Shown one piece after another: positions 55,598 to 64,000 of a stretch of 64,000 nucleotides of DNA (position 1 is its first letter; each line of letters starts with the position of its first letter). The translations under genes were made by a program, and so were the position numbers. The notes under the pieces are model-generated. The model searched no databases, was not told where the DNA came from, and saw only the letters and a list, made by a program, of their open reading frames with translations. The stretch covers positions 248,001-312,000 of the forward strand of contig CALSFV010000289.1 in assembly GCA_943737045.1 (NCBI GenBank). The letters are read 5' to 3'. This DNA is from Parapristionchus giblindavisi (lineage: Eukaryota > Nematoda > Chromadorea > Rhabditida > Diplogasteridae).

Positions 55598-58290
55598 AAA
55601 AACAAACAAAATGACTATCGTTCTACCATTTCAGAGGGAAATCGAAACGATAAGCGTTCAAAATATGTTTTGGTATGAACAGTTGAATTTCTCTCAACGA
55701 TCAGAGGAATCAGATTAGCATACATTACAGTATCTGAGACTTTTCCTGTAGATGAATCAGCAGCAACCTCGTGCTTGTCACCTAAATCGAGATGACCTAG
55801 TTTTATTTTGAATGCAAATCGATCACTCACAACCCGTCTATGTTTAGGTTCATTCGATCAGGATTTTGTTTTGATTATTTTAAATTTTTAAATCAAGATA
55901 AAAAAAACCGGAATCTATTTTTTTTAAATAATAAAAAAACGAAATACTGTTAAGACATCGGCTCAGTGAGATTCCAGGAAGTGCCGGACATCGACCTCAC
56001 CGATTTGGCCCAAAATTTTTTTATGGATACCCCCATGGGTCCCCATCACAAAATGGGTATTCATTTGGGCGGGTTCCTTGAAACACAGATGTGACGGGTT
56101 TTCGAATTTTGAAAACTCGATTTTCACCGAAAAAAAATGGAGCGACCTAGGACCAATGTTAGTGTCGATTAATTATAAGTATAAATAGACAACAAAAACT
56201 GGCTATACGACGGTCCGGAGATCCGATCGCAAACTGATTTTTTTGCCTTCTCAAAACATTCAAAAATTAATTAAAATTTCAAAACAAAAAAGTGCAGTCC
56301 AATAGAGCAAAAAATTCCGCGTCGAATAAGGGAAAAAAAATCAAAAATCGAAGGACCCGTCTTTTGAGATAAATGGACCTGACGTTGACCCGAAAATATT
56401 ATTGCTTTCAAACCCCCTCATGTTTGTACTCATATTGAAGAGCTCGTCGAGTAGAACAACTTTTATGTTGAACGTTTTGTCTGAAACTCATTTACAAGAG
56501 AAATACATGAATTATGATTTATTGGATCCAAATCATTTCGATCGCTTGTATCTTGAGAACAAACGACTTTCATAGAATACGACCAACATGAGAAATGACG
56601 TACTCGACGAGTACTTTAAAATGAGCATATACATGGCAAGGATCCGACAACTTTTTTTCCAAGACCATTTTCGAGTCCTTATTTTTCAGTATACTAAAAT
56701 TTTTTTCGTGAAACAACAAACTAAATATGGATTTTTGAGTTCTACAATATTGGCGGAAGCATTTTGTGCACAAAAAATATTTACTATTGTTATTGTTTAT
56801 TGTTTTACTCAAACTTGTTTGAAAAACGGTGTGAATTAATTAAACTCATGTATTTCTCTTGTGCATGCGTTTCAAACAAAATGCTCAACATAAAAGTTGT
56901 TATACTCGACGAGCTCTTCAATTTGAGTACAAACACGAGGGGGTTTGAAAACAAAAATATTTTCTGGACAACTTCAGGTTCATTTATCTCAAAAGACGGG
57001 TCCTTCGATTTTTCATTTTTTCCCCTTATTCGACGCGGAATTTTTTGCTCTATAAGATGAGGTAAAAATTGGACTGCACTTTTTCGTTTTAAAAATATTT
57101 TATTTTCGTTTTACTCAAAATTAGCATGAAAACGTGTGAAACTCTCTTGTACATGAGTTTCAGACAAAACGTTCAACATGAAAGTTGTTCTACTCGACGA
57201 GCTCTTCAATATGAGTACAAAAATGAGGGGGTTTGAAAGCAATAATATTTCCGGGTCAACGTCAGGTCCATTTATCTCAAAAGACGGGTCCTTCGATTTT
57301 TGATTTTTTTCCCTTATTCGACGCGGAATTTTTTGCTCTATAAGATAAGGCAAAAATTGGACTGCACTTTTTGTTTTGAAATTTTAATTAATTTTTGAAT
57401 GTTTTGAGAAGGCAAAAAAATCAGTTTGCGATCGGATCTCCGGACCGTCGTATAGCCAGTTTTTGTTGTCTATTTATACTTATAATTAATCGACACTGAC
57501 ATTGGTCCTAGGTCGCTCCATTTTTTTTCGGTGAAAATCGAGTTTTCAAAATTCGAAAACCCGTCACATCTGTGTTTCAAGGAACCCGCACAAATGAATA
57601 CCCATTTTGTGATGGGGACCCATGGGGGTATCCATAAAAAAAATTTTGGGCCAAATCGGTGAGGTCGATGTCCGGGGTCACTGGCACAACCCTCGAATCT
57701 TACTGAGCCGGTGTCTGTTTTGTCAAATGCTTTCATAATTTGCCACAAATGTTTAATATTTTTTCGTTTTGTTGGTGTGTTCTTACATTTTTTGTGGAAA
57801 AATAGATTCTGATTTTTTGTCTTGATTTAAAAATTTAAAATCATCCAATAAAATCCTGATCGAATGAACCTAAACATAGACGGATTGTGAGTGATCGATT
57901 TGCATTCAAAATAAAACTTGGTCATCTCGATTTAGGTGACAAGCACGAGGTTGCTGCTGATTCAACTACAGGAACTGTCTAAGATACTGTGTCCGATGAT
58001 TACTTACGGTATGCGAAGTGTAATTTATCTGATATAAAGAATCTCACAACCAGCCACTCGACGAGAAACATGATAATAAGATGTAAACAATGTCCCTTTG
58101 AGATAATGAATCATTGAAACGGGAAATATAGGGAATAACATAGATAATTAATATCCAAATGCTAATCTGATTCCTCTGATCATTGAGAGAAATTCAACTG
58201 TCCATACCAAAACATATTTTGAACGCTTATCGTTTCGATTTCCCTCTGAAATGGTAGAACGATAGTCATTTTGTTTGTTTTTATCGTATC
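55598..58290. repeat. Palindrome 2 of the block
   Basis: Arms start AAAAACAAACAAAATGAC and end GTCATTTTGTTTGTTTTT, and extend about 330 bp in from the left and 570 bp from the right until the inner palindrome. Confidence 0.65.
55930..57710. repeat. Palindrome 3, nested in palindrome 2
   Basis: The ends GACATCGGCTCAGTGAG and CTTACTGAGCCGGTGTC bound arms of about 620 bp. A partial extra copy of the inner arm block lies at about 56880-57080, so the core is triplicated. Right at the mirrored edges are GGACCCATGGGGG / CCCCCATGGGTCC. Confidence 0.65.
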
Positions 58291-58296
58291 GTATCG

Positions 58297-60320
58297 GGGG
58301 GGGGGTGACATTTCCGCAACGGCATTTCCGCAACCGACATTTCCGCAACCGACATTTCCGGAACCGACATTTCCGCAACGGGGCATAACTCGGCTCGTCG
58401 GGGTCCTAGAACCGTGGGATCGGTTTCATTGTGATCGCCATCAGCAATACTACCATATCACATATTGATCTTTGATCTTTGCTAACTGCGCTACATTTTT
58501 GCAATGAGGTGTGATTTCGCTCATAATCATCCTAGACGAGCGGGAAGGGTATCGTTCAACTCCTCTTGAATTTTATATATCCAACCAGTAATTGACCTTT
58601 GATCTCTTCCAACTCGGCCACATATCGGCAACGAGCTCCACCGGTCCGAAGTCGGTACCATATCCGGGACCATGTGAAACCGAGGTCCTAAAATGGATGT
58701 AACGCTCGAATGTTAATGCAGGGTGGAGCCTTGCATCGCGTCCCTCGATTTCGTTTGCCGACCGCCAAAGAGCCCATCAGAGACCCAGGTCTCTCAACTC
58801 GCTGTCAAGACCCTCGCGACACGCACACACGCGTCCACGCGATGGTGAGCTACCGTAATCTACCGTAACCCGGTCCGGTGGGTCAGATCAAGTGCGATGT
58901 ATCAAATTACAGTATAAATTGTCCAAATGGTCACTATGTGCGTAGTATGATTATGAGTTATTGTAAACTACCGTAATCTACCGTAACCCTGTTCGGCGGG
59001 TCAGATTAAGTGCGGTGGGTCAGATTTCAATATAAATTGTCCAAATGGTCACTATGTGCGGGGTATGATTATGAGTTATTGTAAACTACCGTAATCTACC
59101 GTAACCCAGTTCGGCGGGTCAGATTAAGTGCGGTGGGTCAGATTTCAGTATAAATTGTCCAAATGGTCACTATGTGCGGGGTATGATTATGAGTAATTGT
59201 AAACTACCGTAATCTACCGTAACCCAGTTCGGCGGGTCAGATTAAGTGCGGTGGGTCAGATTTCAGTATAAAGTGTACAAATGGTCACTATGGGCGGGGT
59301 ATGATTATGAGTTATTGTAAACTACCGTAATCTACCGTAACCAGGTTCGGTAGGTCACATAAAGTGCGATGGGTCAGATCTCTCTAAAAATTGTCGGAAT
59401 GACCAATATGTGTGCGATATATTTATGAACTGTTGTTAACTACTGTGAAGTACCGTAATAGTATAGTGAGATCTGACCCATCGCACTTGATCTGACCTAC
59501 CGAACCGGGTTACGGTAGATTACGGTAGTTTACAATAACTCATAATCATACCCCGCACATAGTGACCATTTGGACAATTTATATTGAAATCTGACCCACC
59601 GCACTTAATCTGACCCGCCGAACTGGGTTACGGTAGATTACGGTAGTTTACAATAACTCATAATCATACCCCGCACATAGTGACCATTTGGACAATTTAT
59701 ACTGTAATTTGATACATCGCACTTGATCTGACCCACCGGACCGGGTTACGGTAGATTACGGTAGCTCACCATCGCGTGGACGCGTGTGTGCGTGTCGCGA
59801 GGGTCTTGACAGCGAGTTGAGAGACCTGGGTCTCTGATGGGCTCTTTGGCGGTCGGCAAACGAAATCGAGGGACGCGATGCAAGGCTCCACCCTGCATTA
59901 ACATTCGAGCGTTACATCCATTTTAGGACCTCGGTTTCACATGGTCCCGGATATGGTACCGACTTCGGACCGGTGGAGCTCGTTGCCGATATGTGGCCGA
60001 GTTGGAAGAGATCAAAGGTCAATTACTGGTTGGATATATAAAATTCAAGAGGAGTTGAACGATACCCTTCCCGCTCGTCTAGGATGATTTTGAGCGAAAT
60101 CACACCTCATTGCAAAAATGTAGCGCAGTTAGCAAAGATCAAAGATCAATATGTGATATGGTAGTATTGCTGATGCCGATCACAATGAAACCGATCCCAC
60201 GGTTCTAGGACCCCGACGAGCCGAGTTATGCCCCGTTGCGGAAATGTCGGTTGCGGAAATGCCGTTGCGGAAATGTCGGTTGCGGAAATGTCGGTTGCGG
60301 AAATGTCACCCCCCCCCCCC
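58297..60320. repeat. Palindrome 4, bounded by G and C homopolymers
   Basis: It starts at a run of G before TGACATTTCCGCAAC and ends at GTTGCGGAAATGTCA before a run of C. Arms of about 600 bp are near-identical, then pass into a 118-bp tandem repeat on both sides of a centre near 59425. Each end carries CATTTCCGCAACCGA repeats of about 15-16 bp. Confidence 0.75.
58845..59765. repeat. 118-bp tandem repeats in inverted orientation
   Basis: About five units on the left (58845-59400) and two to three on the right (59490-59765) in opposite orientation. The unit contains CTACCGTAATCTACCGTAAC and GGCGGGTCAGATTAAGTGCG. Confidence 0.8.
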
Positions 60321-61311
60321 ATCGTATCCGCCTAAAAATAATTAGAACCGGATCGATGTGAGCTGCAACTTTGCTGTTGACTGCCAAGTTCTCAGATGTA
60401 AGGGGAATTAGATATCTCTTCAAACGTGCGTCAAATGGGGCGAGGCGGGTGGTGTGAACAGAGAGTAAGGAGAGGGGAAGGGGGAGGGGCGAGAGATAGC
60501 GTAATCCCCGCTAATTTAGCGGTGATCACGCTATCTTTGGCAGTCTCTCTTCTCTCTTGCGGGAAGCGACGAGAGAGTGGCAAGGGATGGGAAGAGGGCG
60601 CGGTAAATTCGATTACGCTTACGCCACACACTGTCTCTCTCTCTCTGCTCTCTTGTACGAAAACACGATGATCAAGTCGGACGGGAATGCAAAGATCAAA
60701 GATCAACTTCGAAAAGGAAACGAACGAGAAGGCATATGAGGAGCTGCACAACGAAAGAAGACTGCAAATCAAATGAATAAAAATGATAACACGTGTTATG
60801 GATAACCATATACAAATTAGAACTAATTAGATGCTAGACAAGTCAACAACGAAATTATATTTAAAAATGATGAAAACGAAATAAATGAATGAACGACATT
60901 GGGTATGAAATGAAGAAAATGGAGAGAAAGAGAGAATAGACATAGCCGAAAACGGCGGCAAAGCGATCCATATGTTAGGGAATCACCTATGAGTCAACAC
61001 TATTGATGGCAGATAGAGGGCATGTATTTCCTTTCTCTGCACTCTCTCACTGACCTCTACTCTCTCACTTTATCTGTACTCTCTCACATTTACACGCTCT
61101 CTCTCTCTCTCTGCTATGATCAAAGAACCATAGCCAGGGAAGGAATGCACTCGGCACACAGAATGGTATAATCAGTCAATCAATTTTCGATGTCAGACAG
61201 TAGATCACTCGATTCGACTCCATCTTGTTCGATATCTCCTGTGCGCAGTTTGACTCTAGGAACAAGGTAGATCATTCCTTCCAAATCCTTCTAGAACGTC
61301 AACATAATCCG

Positions 61312-61319
61312 TATATAAG
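61312..61319 (+). promoter_or_regulatory. TATA box of candidate gene, copy 3
   Basis: TATATAAG 90 bp before the ATG. Confidence 0.5.
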
Positions 61320-61401
61320 ATGAGATTTTCCCACTCATTGTCATTTATCGTCTCATCCCCTCGTCTCGTCTTAATCTCTCCTCGGCACAACTACAACTCC
61401 G

Positions 61402-62319
61402 ATGACCGTCTCTCAACTACCGGAATACTCTACGCTCACCGCCATATGGTTTCGCCTTCCATCTACACACGGATTCGTCTGCCTGTTCAGTGAGGTATCA
61501 TGCCCCTTCCCTCCATTGCCGTATCGATTATCTTTCTGCTACTTTGTTTTCTATCTTGCCGCATCCGTTGACTTACCGTAGTTTCATCCGCTGATTACCG
61601 TATCAAATGACTTACCGTAGTTTCATCCGCTGATTACCGTATCAAATGACTTACCGTAGTTTCATCCGCTGATTACCGTATCAAATGACATACCGTAGTT
61701 TCATCCGCTGATTACCGTATCAAATGACTTACCGTAGTTTCATTCGCTGATTACCGTATCAAATGACTTACCGTAGTTTCATCCGCTGATTACCGTATCA
61801 AATGACATACCGTAGTTTCATCCGCTGATTACCGTATCAAATGACTTACCGTAGTTTTATTCGCTGATTACCGTTTCAAGGAACTTACCGTAGTTTCATC
61901 CGCTGACTTACCGAATTCGCTGACTTACCATAGTTTCCGCTGACTTAGTTTCATCCACTGACTTAACGTAGTTACTTCTCTCTGTCGAACGATAGTGTAC
62001 GGTTGTTTATTATAGCATGGATAGGTAATTTTGGTATTAGTTCCTCACCTATAGCACTCTCAGCGCACTATTTTAGTCGATAATAGGAATATTCTAGATC
62101 ACTCACTATTTCCTCCTAATACTTCTTATCGATCCATTTACCGTATGTCGTTCTGACCGTGTCCATCTCCCCATCGTCCCCATTATCCCACCTCTGTCTT
62201 ACGGTACCGTAACCCGCTTTGACCGTTGGTGGGGTACTCCCGGTTGCGAGCAATTTATGCGGCTCACCGGGTTTACTCCATGTACGGCTGGTTACGGTGT
62301 CGTGGATAGATTAGTGTAG
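61402..62319 (+). CDS. Candidate two-exon gene, copy 3
   Basis: Exon 1 61402-61494; exon 2 62098-62319 (73 residues). Relative to copy 2: one silent and two replacement changes in exon 1 (I to T, S to F); V to I, I to V and a TW to MR change in exon 2. The frame and splice sites are kept, and the 39-bp array (61567-61930) sits in the intron. Confidence 0.35.
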
Positions 62320-62458
62320 TATTTCGTCAATTTTCGATGTCAGACAGTAGATCACTCAATTCGACTCCATCTTGTTCGATATCTCCTGTGCGCAGTTTGA
62401 CTCTAGGAACAAGGTAGATCATTCCTTCCAAATCCTTCTAGAACGTCAACATAATCCG

Positions 62459-62466
62459 TATATAAG
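62459..62466 (+). promoter_or_regulatory. TATA box of candidate gene, copy 4
   Basis: TATATAAG 90 bp before the ATG. Confidence 0.5.
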
Positions 62467-62548
62467 ATGACATTTTCCCACTCATTGTCATTTATCGTCT
62501 CATCCCCTCGGCTCGTCTTAATCTCTCCTCGGCACAACTACAACTCCG

Positions 62549-63432
62549 ATGACCGTCTCTCAACTACCGGAGTACTCTACGCTCATCGCCATATGGTTTC
62601 GCCTTCCATCTACACACGGATTCGTCTGCCTGTTCAGTGAGGTATCATGCCCCTTCCCCCCATTGCCGTATCGATTATCTTTCTGCTACTTTGTTTTCTT
62701 TCATATCTTGCCGCATCCGTTGACTTACCGTAGTTTCATCCGCTGATTACGGTATCAAATGACTTACCGTAGTTTCATCCGCTGATTACCGTATCAAATG
62801 ACATACCGTAGTTTCATCCGCTGATTACCGTATCAAATGACATACCGTAGTTTCATCCGCTGATTACCATATCAAATGACTTACCGTAGTTTCATTCGCT
62901 GATTACCGTATCAAATGACTTACCGTAGTTTCATCCGCTGATTACGGTATCAAATGACTTACCGTAGTTTCATCCGCTGATTACCGTATCAAATGACATA
63001 CCGTAGTTTCATCCGCTGACTTACCGAATTCGCTGACTTACCATAGTTTCCGCTGACTTAGTTTCATCCACTGACTTAACGTAGTTACTTCTCTCTGTCG
63101 AACGATAGTGTACGGTTGTTTATTATAGCATGGATAGGTAATTTTGGTATTAGTTCCTCACCTATAGCACTCTCAGCGCACTATTTTAGTCGATAATAGG
63201 AATATTCTAGATCACTCACTATTTCCTCCTAGTACTTCTTATCGATCCATTTACCGTATGTCGTTCTGACCGTGTCCATCTCCCCATCGTCCCCATTGTC
63301 CCACCTCTGTCTTACGGTACCGTAACCCGCTTTGACCGTTGGTGGGGTACTCCCGGTTGCGAGCAATTTATGCGGCTCACCGGGTTTACTCCATGTACGG
63401 CTGGTTACGGTGTCGTGGATAGATTAGTGTAG
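62549..63432 (+). CDS. Candidate two-exon gene, copy 4
   Basis: Exon 1 62549-62641; exon 2 63211-63432. Very close to copy 3, so a recent duplication. Intron array at 62722-63040. Confidence 0.35.
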
Positions 63433-63571
63433 TATTTCGTCAATTTTCGATGTCAGACAGTAGATCACTCAATTCGACTCCATCTTGTTCGATATCTCCT
63501 GTGCGCAGTTTGACTCTAGGAACAAGGTAGATCATTCCTTCCAAATCCTTCTAGAACGTCAACATAATCCG

Positions 63572-63579
63572 TATATAAG
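63572..63579 (+). promoter_or_regulatory. TATA box of candidate gene, copy 5
   Basis: TATATAAG 90 bp before the ATG. Confidence 0.5.
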
Positions 63580-63661
63580 ATGACATTTTCCCACTCATTG
63601 TCATTTATCGTCTCATCCCCTCGGCTCGTCTTAATCTCTCCTCGGCACAACTACAACTCCG

Positions 63662-64000
63662 ATGACCGTCTCTCAACTACCGGAGTACTCTACGCTCATC
63701 GCCATATGGTTTCGCCTTCCATCTACACACGGATTCGTCTGCCTGTTCAGTGAGGTATCATGCCCCTTCCCCCCATTGCCGTATCGATTATCTTTCTGCT
63801 ACTTTGTTTTCTTTCATATCTTGCCGCATCCGTTGACTTACCGTAGTTTCATCCGCTGATTACGGTATCAAATGACTTACCGTAGTTTCATCCGCTGATT
63901 ACCGTATCAAATGACATACCGTAGTTTCATCCGCTGATTACCGTATCAAATGACTTACCGTAGTTTCATTCGCTGATTACCGTATCAAATGACTTACCGT
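63662..64000 (+). CDS. Candidate two-exon gene, copy 5 (partial)
   Basis: Exon 1 (63662-63754) matches copy 4. The window ends inside the intron minisatellite, so exon 2 is not seen. Confidence 0.33.

Larger units (their letters stand above)
55249..60620. mobile_element. 5.4 kb block of nested palindromes in unit 3
   Basis: Outer arms of about 340 bp (about 55360-55597 and 60321-60545, fading outward) share GCCAAAGATAGCGT, CGAGGCGGGTGG/CCACCCGCCTCG and GATCCGGTTCTGATTATT. Between them are a second palindrome (55598-58290), holding a third (about 55930-57710), and then a fourth (58297-60320). Nothing inside reads as a transposase. ORFs are mirrored by-products. The boundary with unit sequence is fuzzy, with no clean duplication found. 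Confidence 0.65.
52026..62327 (+). repeat. Tandem unit 3, heavily invaded
   Basis: Collinear with units 1 and 2 apart from insertions: 52168-52461 (hAT-like), about 52736-53168 (LINE end), 53635-53747 (TTAA MITE), about 55133-55180 (LINE tail) and about 55249-60620 (nested palindromes). Without these it is close to unit size up to the candidate gene, after which the 1.1 kb sub-repeat takes over. Confidence 0.8.
61181..64000 (+). repeat. Sub-unit tandem repeat of about 1.11-1.15 kb
   Basis: CAATTTTCGATGTCAG recurs at 61181, 62328 and 63441 (spacings 1147 and 1113). The junction ATTTCG-TCAATTTTCG lies just after each gene stop. The array runs off the end of the window, so its true size is unknown. 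Confidence 0.88.

Noticed and set aside
56570..57353. ORFs of 80-98 residues at 56.6-57.4 kb
   Set aside because: They lie in inverted and triplicated arm blocks and change frame between copies.

Overview
This window looks like nuclear DNA of a rhabditid nematode, probably Caenorhabditis or a close relative. The exon-like segments end in GTAAG/GTGAG donors and start after short (T)nCAG or TAG acceptors. TACCGTA/TACTGTAG words are very common, and the LINE, RTE, hAT-like and foldback elements are of types known in nematodes. I see no rRNA, no prokaryotic gene, no CRISPR array and no long conserved housekeeping gene. Most of the sequence is repeats.

Region 1 (1-14.6 kb): a degenerate multi-exon gene copy is split by a roughly 12 kb stack of nested elements. 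A 1.6 kb palindromic foldback element (1525-13500, TTAT target duplication) was hit by a roughly 4.2 kb CR1/Jockey-type LINE (2667-12799, duplication GAATTCT). The LINE was itself hit twice: in ORF2 by a 2.7 kb LTR element with LTRs identical by eye (4469-7168, duplication GTCTA), and in ORF1 by a 3.2 kb palindrome (8402-11608, duplication TA). That palindrome carries a smaller palindrome. An hAT-type MITE sits in the foldback's left arm. Each junction can be read by eye, and both LINE frames continue across the insertions.

Region 2 (14.6-38.7 kb): repeated, diverged copies of the same unknown multi-exon gene family and its flanks are separated by foldbacks (15.05-16.96 kb; 19.64-23.71 kb, which brackets two gene exons), an RTE-type LINE 3' end with an 11-bp duplication (25206-25849), several MITEs, and three copies of a repeat with a tRNA-like box A/box B segment. 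One small ORF with a signal-peptide-like start lies at 38265-38525 on the minus strand.

Region 3 (38.7-64 kb): three tandem copies of a 6.4-6.9 kb unit start at 38711, 45101 and 52026. A roughly 1.1 kb sub-unit is amplified again at the right end. Each unit carries a candidate two-exon gene with a TATA box exactly 90 bp before the ATG, and an intron filled with a 39-bp minisatellite. Unit 3 alone has gained a TTAA MITE, an hAT-like element with a tRNA-like core, two 5'-truncated LINE ends and a 5.4 kb block of nested palindromes (55.25-60.62 kb). Units 1 and 2 serve as the empty sites.

No pathway can be reconstructed. The biology visible here is transposon layering, repeated capture of tRNA-like segments by non-autonomous elements, and tandem amplification of a small unknown gene. 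Exon calls outside transposons are by eye and tentative.
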